Part shown: positions 12,666-22,643 of the stretch, piece by piece
Layout of the letters: every line of letters starts with the position of its first letter
Position numbering within the stretch: position 1 is the stretch's first letter
DNA from: Boswellia sacra
Taxonomy: Eukaryota > Streptophyta > Magnoliopsida > Sapindales > Burseraceae
Direction: 5' to 3'
Length of the DNA stretch: 64,000 nucleotides
Assembly (NCBI GenBank): GCA_013180625.2
Contig: SNVD02014091.1
Coordinates: 1-64,000, forward strand
The notes under the pieces: generated by a model
What the model was told of the DNA's origin: nothing
Seen by the model: the letters and a program-made list of their open reading frames with translations, nothing else
The model's database searches: none
Translations under genes and position numbers: made by a program

Positions 12666-13005
12666 CGGAGGCTTCATTAAATGATACCGATGGGGAGTAA
12701 CCACATGTACCTACTGCTTTTTAAAAGCTTTACTTTAAGTAATGGATGATATGTGTGTTGCAATCGTTTATAGATGTGTGTGTTGTAATTGTTTTGTTGG
12801 ACATGTTAGTGGTTGATGTTGTTGCCTAATGACTTCAATAAATAACATTATTATTAAGTTGTTCTTGTACACCGGTTAGCTATGGCATTGTAATGCAATT
12901 TCATTTCTCTTACATTGTAATTTTATATAATATCAATAGAAATGGACAAGAGTGACATCTAAAACAGGACAAAGCATTGTGTAATAGAGCAAATTCTAAA
13001 ATTTG
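12666..13005. other. Spacer between palindrome arrays
   Basis: AT-rich sequence with no recognised gene. It separates Ulp1-tail copy I from palindrome array 2. Confidence 0.5.
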
Positions 13006-13006
13006 G

Positions 13007-13990
13007 CATGACCAAGTCGTTTGTTAAATCTGTTTTATTGCAACATAGTTAAATCAGTTTTAATGCACGAACAGGTCGTGTTCATTGCACGACCCAGTTG
13101 TGGAATAGAGTGAAAGCTGTTTTATATGAGCAATCTGCATTCTGCATATGAGCACGACCCGGTCGTGCAGTCAGCACAACCTGGTCGTGCAACAAAACAG
13201 ATTGCAGTAAGCAATCTGCATATGAGCACGACCCGATCGTGCAATCAGCACGACCGGGTCGTGCAAAAAAACAGATTGCAGTAAGCAATCTGCATATGAG
13301 CACGACCCGGTCGTGCAATCAACACGACCCGGTCGTGCAAAAAAAAGATTGCAGTAAGCAATCTGCATATAAGCACGACCCGGTCGTGCAATCAGCACGA
13401 CCGGGTCGTGCAACAAAACAGATTGCAATAAGCAATCTGCACTTGAGCACGACCTGGTCGTGCAGTCAGCATGACCCGATCGTGTAGAAAAACAGATTGC
13501 ATTAAGCAATCTGTATATGAGCACAACCTGGTCGTGCTGACTGCACGACCTGGTCGTGCAAAAACCAGATTTCATTAAGCAATATGCATTTTAGTAAGAC
13601 CCGGTCGTGCAGAAAACCAGATTGCATTAAGCAATCTGTTTTATTGCACGACCCGATCGTGCTGATAGCACGACAGGGTCATGCAACAAAGCAATGTCCG
13701 TATTGTTGCATTGCTTTGTTGCACGACCGGGTTGTGAAACTAAACCGAATCTGCCTTAATGCACGATCCAGTTGTGCAACAAAACATATTCTATTATGAA
13801 TTTTGTTTTATTGCACGACTTGGTCGTGCAATAGAGTCTAATGGGTTTGTTGTATGACCCCGTCATGCTGATTGCAATAGAGTGAATTCCGGGCAATGTG
13901 CACAACCCGATTACATCAAAACCTTGGCACGACCCGGTCATGCACAAGGTGAAAGTGGCATTTTTGCACCACCACGAGCGACTTAGCATA
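13007..13990. repeat. Palindrome array 2, 74-bp higher-order unit
   Basis: About 24 copies of the GCACGACCNGGTCGTGC palindrome. From 13150 to about 13520 they form a regular unit: palindrome, short TCAG/AATCA linker, palindrome, A-rich linker, then a hairpin CAGATTGC...GCAATCTG. Unit starts at 13150, 13224, 13298, 13371 and 13445 give periods of 74, 74, 73 and 74 bp. Beyond 13600 the units decay. Long frames across this array on both strands are repeat artefacts. Confidence 0.92.
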
Positions 13991-14109
13991 TTTAAAAATA
14001 GTCGTGCAAATAGGAGTACAACGGCCGAAAATATTATAAGAAGTTAAAAAGACGATGTGTTTACAATTGTTATATATACACCTTTAAACCGTGGATGAAT
14101 TTGACATAT

Positions 14110-14700
14110 AATAACCAAAGTGCTTTAACTATTAAAAAAGTGAAACATGGATACAACGACAATAATATCACCAAAGGTATGACTTTGTAATTACTCATTC
14201 CCTTGAATCAAATACATATATCCGAAAGAGTATTACAAAGTTTCAGAAGAATGTCATGGTTTCTAAAATGCAGAATTGCAACATGGTTTTGTAACTCATT
14301 TCCACGATCTCATATCAAACATATCTGCCTCCAACTCTTTCGTATAGTTTCAAGCATGGTATGCATGACGTATAACTTCTCTAGACTCACCAGTAATCAG
14401 GCAACGAAGATACATTATAACAAAAACTCCACAATCTCCGCTGCATAAGAAAAGAACATAATGGTTAGTTGCAACTTCAAGAGAGAATATTACCATAAAA
14501 GAAACAAGTTTAGTTTTAAATTGGAGTAACCTTAACTGTTGTTGGGGAACACCTTCGACTCGAATAACTGGCCATGGATCTGCATCACTACCGTTGTTCC
14601 CATCAATGGCCTGTAGCAATAAAGGAATCATATATGCATATGACGACATTTGGCTTCGAAATTCATCATCCGCGTATAGGTTGTGGTCCGAGTCATATAC
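14110..14700 (-). pseudogene. Ulp1-like (C48) cysteine protease fragment, copy II
   Basis: Minus-strand remnants of a Ulp1/SUMO-protease-like ORF. An upstream exon-like piece lies at about 14530-14700 (IDVYDSDHNLYADDEF, then IPLLLQAIDG). A second piece at about 14345-14455 has the catalytic Cys box GDCGVFVIMYL followed by ITGESREVIRH. The frame then stops early, where copy III stays open. In plants such C48 domains are common cargo of Mutator- and CACTA-type transposons. The downstream flank (14110-14350) matches copies I and III. The catalytic His and Asp exons are not visible, so this is not a functional protease. Confidence 0.7.
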
Positions 14701-15929
14701 ATCGATCTTGGACTTCTGAAATTATTGGACTTCTGAAAAAACACAAACCTGACTCGATTTTGGATCCAACAAGCATTCACTGACAACTTATACTCTCAAA
14801 GCCACTATAGTCAGTCATTGTCCTAAGCAATAATATTCTAGCCTAGCAGAATTGTATGAGTTGCGGAGGCTAAGCTAAGCCACATAATAGCACATACCAA
14901 TAGCTCATGGAATCTGCAACATAAAAAAAAATTAAAAAAAATAGAGGGAAGCGGGAGACTCTGATGACGAATCCTGTCAATATCTGGGGAAAACGTTATT
15001 CACTACATTTATGATAGCCCATCAATATTCATAGAGAGACAGCAGCTTTAGTCTTTAGATGCATTTCTGCATAAGGGGTCCATCAACATTAATAGAGAGA
15101 TAGCAAGAATCTGCCTGCTGGCATCACTTAGAACAAAATTTAAGAAATTGTCATAGGGCTGAAAAAGCAACTACACAATGTAAAGAAAAAAGAATACAAC
15201 TGCTTAGTATTGGAAAAAGCCCCAAACATTACCAGGAAAATTAAAATAAAACAAAAACAGATTGTAAATTCTTCATGCAAAGAACAGAATACACATATTA
15301 CACAATTATGTGGGGATACTGTAGTATTCTACCACAACCAACAATAAGATCTTAAGTTTCATTTATTTCCTGAAAAATAGAGTATTTGTAATTAGAATTA
15401 GATCTAGACATGAGATAACTAAAACCAGGCAGCATATTTAGCATGAATCTCTCTCCAAGAAAGTTAATAAACTTCCAGCATCCTAACTTAATTTGAGGCA
15501 ATTCGACTGTTCTAAAATGCTAAATGCATCCACTTTTAGTTCAACATAATAGCCCTTGAAAATCAACTCTAAGGAGATAATGGAGTGAGCAAATCACTCA
15601 ATAATGGTCAAAATTGAATATTATTGCTTGTACTTCCTTGACCAAAAAGGCACACAAGAGCCAGCACAATAACACTAGCAAAATCCCCATAGCCCAGCAA
15701 AACACCACAACTAAAAAGCCTCGTAACCCAACAAAACACCACAAGCAAAAAGCCCCAGCATAGCCGTCTAATGAAAGCCCCAAAACCCCGAACTCAACAA
15801 ACCCCAATCCACAGAAGTTGCATGAAACAATAATTTCTAGATTTCGGTTATAACAATAATAATAAACACTATATCAAGCGTCCAAACCCAGTCCGCGTAA
15901 TTAAATATACAAGAAACACAAAACATTTA
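14701..15929. other. No recognisable gene
   Basis: AT-rich sequence with scattered short frames. The minus-strand frame at 15598-15807 is biased toward Gly, Leu and Phe and resembles nothing I know. No repeat, promoter or RNA gene was recognised. Confidence 0.5.
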
Positions 15930-16380
15930 AAGTGTTAATAAAATTGCTCATCAGGAATCCAAACCCAGCAACACCAGTCCCAGTCCGCGACCAAAGCGGC
16001 GGAGCAACGCCATGGGTGAGACCAAAGTGGTGGCACGATGGGAGAACTACAGCGGAGCAACGCCATCGCCGCAACCAGCAACTTACGAAATCAGTGACAC
16101 GGGAGACGAACAGCAGCAGAGCGAGGCCACGAGCGCGACGAGCAAGTGACTACAGCGGCGGGACGATGAGAGAACGACAGCGGAGTGATGCCACGGGCTC
16201 GACCAGCAAGCGACCAACGGGGCAGCACGAGGGGAGAACAACGATGTAGCAAGCCGAGGAGGACGCGATCACAGTGCATGATGGAGCATTATAGCAGCGG
16301 AACAAAGACAGCAGCACGATGGAGTTTAGTGAGCGCAGTGGCGGATCGATGGAGACGGAGAAGTTGAGTTAGTGCGTCGT
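15930..16380. other. GC-rich island of transposon debris
   Basis: Composition jumps to GC-rich, with repeated GCGGAGCAACGCCA, GACGATGAGAGAAC and AGCAAGCGACC motifs. Overlapping frames exist on both strands, but they are Arg/Ser/Ala-rich and not conserved-looking. A TIR-like block follows directly at 16430-16565. Similar GC islands occur at 33830-33990 and 36240-36650, suggesting a shared class of insertion. Confidence 0.4.
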
Positions 16381-16429
16381 ACGGTTTGCATGAATAGGGT
16401 TTATGGCTTTCTATTCTTGTTGTCTTTTT

Positions 16430-16565
16430 TTGGAATATCAAGGATATTTTCATATTTTTCTTTACTAAAAGAGGTTATTAATAGTTAAAATAGAAAAGGG
16501 GGTCAGTTATAGAAAATGAGTGGGAGAGGGGGTCATTTGATGAAAATCGGGCAAAATCACATCTT
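16430..16565. repeat. TIR-like block R1 (inverted relative to 9030-9130)
   Basis: The reverse complement reads TTTTCATCAAATGACCCC, then a CATTTTCTATAACTGACCCCC segment, AACTATTAATAACC and AAAATATCCTTGAT. This parallels 9030-9130 in order and spacing. Confidence 0.45.
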
Positions 16566-18119
16566 GCCTCTTCTTCTTACCTCTGCAACTTCTCATATAT
16601 GGCGTAGCCTCTTTGCTTCTCACCACTGTGACTCCTCTTTTGACACAACCTCTCCTTGCTTCTCATGCTAAAATTATGAAAGTGCCCGCATCGTGCTCGC
16701 TTCAGGGAAGGCGACTTCAAACATATTAGGATCTCTTTCCATCCTCCACTCCTATAGTCATTGATAATGGTGCCTCCTATATTTGTATTGGGTAACTACG
16801 AAACTCTAATTTTGAACCCATCTGTATTGTTGAGGTACTTTGATTGCATGTGCTCAAGCCCTCGCTTCGCTTTTGATAATTACATCGTTTACCATTTTGA
16901 GATTATGGAATATGCACGTGAGCATTTCATATCTTTTAGGTTGTTTAGCTTATGTTCCTCAAAATTTTGGCATTGTAGTAGACTATTGGTTGAGTTTTAT
17001 GTGCGTTTTTATTTATTTTTTGTTTGTTTGTTTATGTCGGTTATGGCTTGTAGTCTTGTGTGGTGTTCTTATAGATTCTTGATTTTGGGTTTGATCGGAT
17101 GGGTGCAAATGGTTCAGAGGTAATATTAGTAATTGTCAGTTTCTCTTGTCTTTTATGTTGCATATGCATGTAGTTAGTTCTTGAGGGGCTTTAGTTTACT
17201 CTAATGGTTTAGTTCATGCCAATTAGTAAACTGATTCTTTATTCTATCTTAAAATATACTAAGATAATCGTTTTTGTTATGGTTTTATGGTATTTTCGGT
17301 GAAGAATGTGATTCGGTTGTTTAAGCGGTAAGTTTTTCATTTTTTTCTGAAGTCATTGGGATAATAGATTGGTCGTATTTCTATAGTTTTTTATTTTCTT
17401 CATGGCATTTAGAGAGCACATGGGATGTGAGTGGTTTGATATAATCATAGTTTGAAGAAATGTCAACCCATTAATCTGGATTCTGAAATTTCTATTATGA
17501 TTATTGAAGTGCATGATATACAGTTTCATATTATTGGTTTATATGCTATGTTTATCACTGGCCCTGTTTTTGCAAGCTAGTCTATATTTTTTGGTATATC
17601 TAAGACTTCAGCTTGATTTATCTGTTTAGCTGACCTTTTCTTGATTCACTTTTCATTTGAGCGCAAACTACATTGATCATCATGCCCTGATCACAAAATG
17701 TGTATGCAACCCAGTTCATTCTCGTAGTAAAATGGCAGATCTTCTTTTTGAGACTTATGGAGTTCCATCTATAAGTAAAGCACAAAATGCTAATTCTATA
17801 AAAAAAAACTCGTCACATTCTTAATAAGTAGGCTTCAAATTTATTTTTGTAGATGCATGTTGTTGCCTGCATTAGTAAATTATAACTTGTCTCAGTAAGA
17901 AGTAATGACAGGCTTGGTCACAATATACGTGCCTTTTCTGTCTTACAATTTTCTTTCAAAATTGTGGGTTGTGATATCAGTCATTTGGTCACTTCAAATG
18001 TATATAGTTGCCCAAAATTAATATCTTATATGTATGATCACAGCTTTTGGTTTTGATGCTGCTTTCAACTATATGTATAATCAACAACATGGGGTTTGTG
18101 ATGCATTACATGTGATAGC
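16566..18119. other. Non-coding or decayed sequence
   Basis: No convincing exon. Frames at 16761-17123 are rich in Phe, Cys and Leu and look like chance frames in T-rich DNA. This could be intronic sequence of a captured gene whose exon-like remnant is at 18120-18405. Confidence 0.35.
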
Positions 18120-18405
18120 AAGGGACCAAGGAAGCCGAAGATAAAACCAGGTGTTAGCAGCTGCCATGGGTTCGGCCACCAACTGAGAAGCCTCCTTCAG
18201 AAGAAGAGATTGTTAGAAAGGCAGCTACTAAAGAAAGTCAAAGGCAAAGATTGCAAGGGATGGCTGAGGCAAAGAGGTCTTTTAAGATAAATGAACTGGA
18301 AAATGAATTACATGGTTTGGATTACAACAACTCGAATAAGCGAAAGAGAAAGATATTCCATCTTTCCTTTCAAACACTGGCTCTGTCTTTAAGCAGGAAA
18401 TAGAA
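18120..18405 (+). pseudogene. Unidentified captured exon-like fragment
   Basis: One frame is open for about 75 codons, is charged and looks exon-like: LPWVRPPTEKPPSEEEIVRK, then QRLQGMAEAKRSF and a KRKRK basic run before a stop. It is preceded by an AG (near 18117-18122) that could be a splice acceptor. I do not recognise the family. Position among other gene fragments suggests captured cargo. Confidence 0.35.
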
Positions 18406-18489
18406 TCTTCCTTTTAAAATTTCACAATCTTTTAAAAAGTCTAAAGTTTTTCAAACACAATGTGAACTACCATTGCCATTTTCACATTT

Positions 18490-18640
18490 ACTGCATGACC
18501 AGGTCGTGCAAAATTTTCGCTTGTTTACATTCATTAGACAATGAGGTCGTGCAACAAAACTGATTTCACTCTATTGCACGACTAGGTTGTGCCAAATTTT
18601 TTACTGTAATTTGTGCAATCCAGTTGTGCCAAATTTTACT
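18490..18640. repeat. Small palindrome cluster (array 3)
   Basis: Degenerate copies of GCACGACCNGGTCGTGC at about 18494, 18537 (half copy), 18576 and 18616, directly upstream of Ulp1 copy III. Confidence 0.75.
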
Positions 18641-18644
18641 AACC

Positions 18645-19230
18645 AATATGTTCTTTTCTCGTGCAGTAGAGATTGTGGAGTTTTTGTTATAATGTATCTT
18701 CATTGCCTGGATACTGGTGAGTCTATAAAAGTTATACGTCATCCAGACCATGCTCGAAAGTATAGAAATAAGTTAGCGGCAGCATTTTTTGATATGAGTT
18801 CGTGGAAATGAGTCGCAAAACCATGTTGACAATTACGCATTTTAGAAACCATGACATTCTTCTCAAACTTTGTAAAAGTCTTTAGGATATATGTATTTGA
18901 TTCAAGGGAATGAGTAATTGTAGGTTCATGCCTATGGTGATATTATTTTCGTTGTATCCATTGTTTGATATTATTTGATTCAAGGGAATGAGTGATTGCA
19001 GATTCAAGGGAAGAGATCTAAAACATGCAGATTTCTTTGATGGAGCCTTGTTAAACCATTCCATCAAATGCTTAGGAGTAAAGTTTTGCAGTAGCTCCAT
19101 TTTCATGCATAGGCAAATTTAGGAAGATTCAACAATGATTGCTTATGAAATAAGTGAAGTGCTTTTACAACCTAATGCGTAGCAAGAAAAACTATAAAAA
19201 GAAACTATAAAATAAACTCTAATTACCTAG
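18645..19230 (+). pseudogene. Ulp1-like (C48) protease C-terminal exon, copy III, with flank
   Basis: A plus-strand exon remnant (about 18655-18811) with the Cys box RDCGVFVIMYLHCLDTGES, then IRHPDHARKYRNKLAAAFF and DMSSWK before the TGA at 18809-18811. It follows a CTCGTGCAG acceptor-like string. The next 420 bp repeats the flank of copies I and II in inverse orientation. The rest of the protease is absent. Confidence 0.72.
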
Positions 19231-19252
19231 AACAAAAACTGTATTCTTTTTT

Positions 19253-19520
19253 TTGCACGACCTGGTCGTGCAGTCAGCACGATCGGGTCGTGCAGAAAGG
19301 CAGATTGCATTAAGCAATCTGCGTAATTGCACAACCTGGTCGTGCAGTCAGCACGATCGGGTCGGGCAGAAAGGCAGATTGCATTAAGCAATCTACAAAA
19401 TTGCACGACCGGGTCGTGTAGTCAGCACGACCCGGTCGTGCAGAAAGGCAGATTGCATTATGCAATCTCCAAAATTGCACGACCGGGTCGTGCAGAAAGG
19501 CAGATTGCTCAGAGCAATTT
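19253..19520. repeat. Palindrome array 4, same 74-bp unit
   Basis: Unit starts (TTGCACGACC and variants) at 19253, 19327, 19401 and 19475 are exactly 74 bp apart. Each holds two palindromes about 22 bp apart plus the CAGATTGC...GCAATCTG hairpin, as in array 2, 6 kb away. Two further palindromes lie at about 19938 and 19960. Confidence 0.92.
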
Positions 19521-19559
19521 GGTTTCTTTGATTATGCTTAATGCTTAAAGGCGTGACAG

Positions 19560-19632
19560 TATGTGGCCTGATGGTTGGACTGCTGTTACTGCAGATGGTA
19601 AACGCAGTGCTCCGTTTGACCACACTCATCTG
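19560..19632 (+). pseudogene. Methionine aminopeptidase (MAP1) exon fragment
   Basis: Encodes [17 protein letters not shown] and then FDHTHLV, matching the C-terminal region of eukaryotic type 1 methionine aminopeptidase (WPDxWTAVTxDGxxSAQFEHT in the family). The Gln-Phe-Glu of the metal-binding EHT region is changed to Pro-Phe-Asp. The piece is bounded by GACAG on the left and a GTAAAG donor-like string on the right, so it looks like a single exon. No other MAP1 exon is nearby. Confidence 0.75.
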
Positions 19633-20640
19633 GTAAAGGCATTTATCAGCAAGATTACAAAAATTGTATATTTCTTGTTGATTTTTGGACAACGGTATTG
19701 CCATGTTTGTCTTGTAAAGTGTGTTTATATGCTATGGTTGAATCGAACCGTCAAGTATCCAGAAACTAATCTTAACAATTAAAAAGAAGACAACATAACA
19801 GAAACTATTTCATATCTGTTCGTGCAAACAATACGACACACAGACTCACTTCCATCGATTTGCTATTGTGCTCGCTGGCTCCAACGCTACGCTCCCCTAA
19901 CAACTTAGTCATGTAAAAAAACAGAATCTGTTTAATTGCACGACTGGGTCGTACTGATAGCACAACCGGGTCGTGCAACAAAACATAATACAAAACAAAA
20001 TCATCACCTATGTCAAACATAGTTATGATAAATAAACAATTTTCAATAAGCAATACAATAGTCACAATTTTTATCTTTGATGCAAAGTCACATTTTTTAT
20101 GTTGTTGATTTTGAAAACATCTTCAATTCCTTCTCTTCCTCCTTTAATTTTCTTAAGCAATACCACTTTCTCTAGTTTCAAACATTAATTTACAAGCAAA
20201 CATATAAGAACTACATACTTATTGTTTTTGCATGAAAAAAGGGTTACAATCATAATAAAAAACAAGTCAAATTTCTCATCATTCAAAATAAAGTCAATAA
20301 GATTCACATTTCAACTGTGTTACATTTTCTTCAAAGGGGGATTGGTCGAAAACTTGTCTTTATACATATGAAGAAGTTGTACGATATAGAAATAAGAAAC
20401 GAATATGCTCTAATAAAAGCTAGAAAGACTTTGTTTGTAGTTAGAAAATTTCTTCTTTTCCACCAGTGCAAGATCCAATATAAATCTTCTCAATTTTCAT
20501 ATCTTAGCTTCTCTGGCTAAAGCACAATTATCTAGGGAATGGGGCTGTAACAGAACACAGATAACTTATGACAATAGAAGAAAAATTATTTAAGGGAAGA
20601 AGAGAGATATAATTATTTAAGTATAAGAATGAAAGAATTA
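19633..20640. other. No recognisable gene; two isolated palindromes
   Basis: AT-rich filler between gene fragments, with palindrome copies near 19938 and 19960. The short frame at 20317-20520 is not recognised. Confidence 0.45.
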
Positions 20641-20851
20641 AGTTCCTACCATTGCCACTACAAGCTTAAGACAGTTTTTCATCATATTGTTTATTTTTTA
20701 TGCCTTGAAGCAATCTTGTAATCTCATAGATTGGATTTGCCCATTTACATGCCTCATTCCTCACATTTGCTTTTGTAGTCTTCATTGTTGCTTCCCCAGA
20801 ATCAGTAGCAATGAATAATATATAGAGCTTATCCCATCCATTTTGTGGAAT
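20641..20851 (-). pseudogene. NT-type C2 domain exon fragment
   Basis: The minus strand reads IPQNGWDKLYILFIATDSGE, then TKANVRNEACKWANPIYEIT and LLQGIKNKQYDEKL. This is the start of an EEIG1/EHBP1-type N-terminal C2 domain, as in plant coiled-coil proteins that bind membranes or the cytoskeleton. An intact-looking AG acceptor (plus CT at 20852-20853) precedes it. After EKL a one-base shift is needed to continue into KLVVAM, and the literal frame hits TAA. It is therefore a broken exon copy. Confidence 0.7.
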
Positions 20852-21589
20852 CTAATTCATACAGAAAAAATGTACGTAGTTATTGAAAAAATTACATTAA
20901 CTAACTAGACACATAGGCAAAATACTTTCAAAATATGTGTGTATAAAAGGTAAAACAAAATCTACTTTTAAATAAATATTAGAATTCTGCTACAGTAGCA
21001 CAATTTGCACACAAACAGGGAAAAATAAACACTAATTATAAAAAATTACATAAAGAAACATCATGCCTCGGCAAAATTAAATATCAAAAATGAGAAAATA
21101 ATGCAAAAACAATCAGACCCACGTATGTATTTAAAATTCAGATGTTCTAAACTTAGATCCTCATCTTACACCACCAAATATCTAGTTTCATGATTGCTCA
21201 AAAGATGAATGCAGTAACACAAATCATATGATAGAAGAACTTATCTAAATTCAACTAAATTAGTCTTACATAGTTGGACTTCATCATCTCTTCAATAATG
21301 AATGCAAGATCCAACCAATTTTCCTCCTCCATTTTCTCAGTAAACAAGCAGAGAGTAATGCAAGAATAAATTAGTAGGATCACATACTTTGACAAAGGCT
21401 TTGCAACAATACATAAGCAAGAAAGAATTCAGAATACCCAGTTGAAAACTCGTTGATCCAGATCCTGAACAGCAATGAAACACATTAAATTCAATAATGT
21501 AAATTTATTGTTGAAGAGGCTTCCAGTTGTAAGGCTACGTTTTCTATGGAGCTGAAACAAAAGGATGTGCTTGGCTTGCATTTATAAAC
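20852..21589. other. Unassigned sequence inside the composite element
   Basis: AT-rich. A minus-strand frame near 21275-21335 (MEEENWLDLAFIIEEMMKS) is open but not recognised and could be another captured scrap. Nothing else supported. Confidence 0.3.
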
Positions 21590-21720
21590 ATAAAAGGACA
21601 GCTATGTCTTTTTACATGAAAAAAGGGTTACATATATATATAATTGAAATGGGGGTTACATTTAGCAAACCAACTCCAAATGGGGTCATTTAAAAAAATA
21701 TCCCGATTTTTAATTTCACT
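21590..21720. repeat. TIR-like block R2 (inverted relative to 9190-9310)
   Basis: The reverse complement carries GGGATATTTTTTTAAATGACCC, GCTAAATGTAACCCCC, GTAACCC and AAAAAGACA in the same order as the block at 9190-9310. Confidence 0.5.
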
Positions 21721-21904
21721 GAGTGCATGTTTGAGGGTTGCAAACACGCATACTATTTTTCTCCCATAACGAAATAGTTGCAACCACATAATATTGTATG
21801 TTTATTATTTTTTGCATAGAAAATCTCATTCATCTGCTCCCACAAAAAGAGGATTTTTCCATTTATCTTAGATTCTCCCCAACACCTTAGTTAGGCTTAG
21901 TGAA

Positions 21905-22643
21905 TTCTATACGACCCGTTAACATTACACAAATTTATTCGATAAAAATGTGTTTTAGATTGTTTTAGATCTAATATTATCAATTTTATTGTTAATGGGT
22001 TAACACGATAAAATTAGTTTGATATTAGACCGTGTTTGAATTTATCTTATAAAAAACTGTTTCACCCATTTAACCTTTTAATATTAAAATAATATAATAA
22101 ATTTACTTATGATACATAATATAATATAATAAAATATAAAAAATTATAATATTTTTTCTTAGATATGTACCAGCATGACATTTTGATAGGGAATATAAGT
22201 AAGAAGCTTATAGAATATCCTATTTCATTTTTAAAAATTGTTCAATATTTTTTATTGCTGGTCTTAATATGTTTTATATGGACCTTTGAATTATATTGAA
22301 TACAAAACTATGTTTCCATGTTTTCATATTATAGTAAATTTGGATATTTCAATAGATTTTAAAATATTTGTTAGATATTAAATGTATAAACATATTATTG
22401 TTAGATACATATTTATGATTAGAATTTATACAAATTGTGTCATATTTATTATTATTTAACTTTAAAATAAGAAACGAGTTAATTGGGTTGAATTCGAATA
22501 ACACGTTAAATTAACAATCTGGTTTGGGTTTCAAGATTCAGACCCAATAAATTAACGGATCGGATTTGTATTAACATAATTTAACACAATACAAATACAA
22601 AACACATAAAACTACTCTAACACGACTTGTTGCCAGGTCTAAT
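21905..22643. mobile_element. Degenerate hAT-like non-autonomous element
   Basis: The left end reads TAGGCTTAG...ACGACCCGTTAAC. The right end, in reverse complement, reads TAGACCTGGCAAC...CGTGTTAGAG. Inside both ends are CCGTTAA, CACGTTAAATTAA and GACCCAATAAATTAACGG motifs pointing inward. Such ends are typical of small plant hAT-type elements. The candidate 8-bp flanks do not match, so the call is tentative. Confidence 0.4.

Larger units (their letters stand above)
9190..21720. mobile_element. Putative composite DNA transposon with captured gene fragments
   Basis: The TIR-like blocks at 9190-9310 and 21590-21720 are inverted relative to each other. They share GGGATATTTTTTTAAAT followed by ACCC, a GNTAAATGTAACCCCC segment and an AAAAAGACA segment. 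Between them lie fragments of at least four unrelated plant genes (CCR-like, Ulp1, MAP1, NT-C2) and arrays of a short palindrome. This is the layout expected of a Pack-MULE or CACTA-type element. An interleaved second TIR-like pair (9030 and 16500) means several elements may be superimposed. No transposase was recognised and no target duplication was identified, so boundaries and class are inference. Confidence 0.35.

Noticed and set aside
13150..13520. CRISPR-like look of regularly spaced palindromic repeats
   Set aside because: The linkers are themselves repeated and form hairpins, no cas-like genes exist, and the context is a plant nuclear genome.
11464..13799. Long frames on both strands through the palindrome arrays (for example 13171-13575 minus)
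   Set aside because: They translate the same palindrome repeatedly (HDPVVQ, ARPGRA) and exist on both strands, so they are repeat artefacts.
16761..17123. 120-aa frame rich in Phe, Cys and Leu
   Set aside because: T-rich DNA gives such frames by chance; no splice context or domain.
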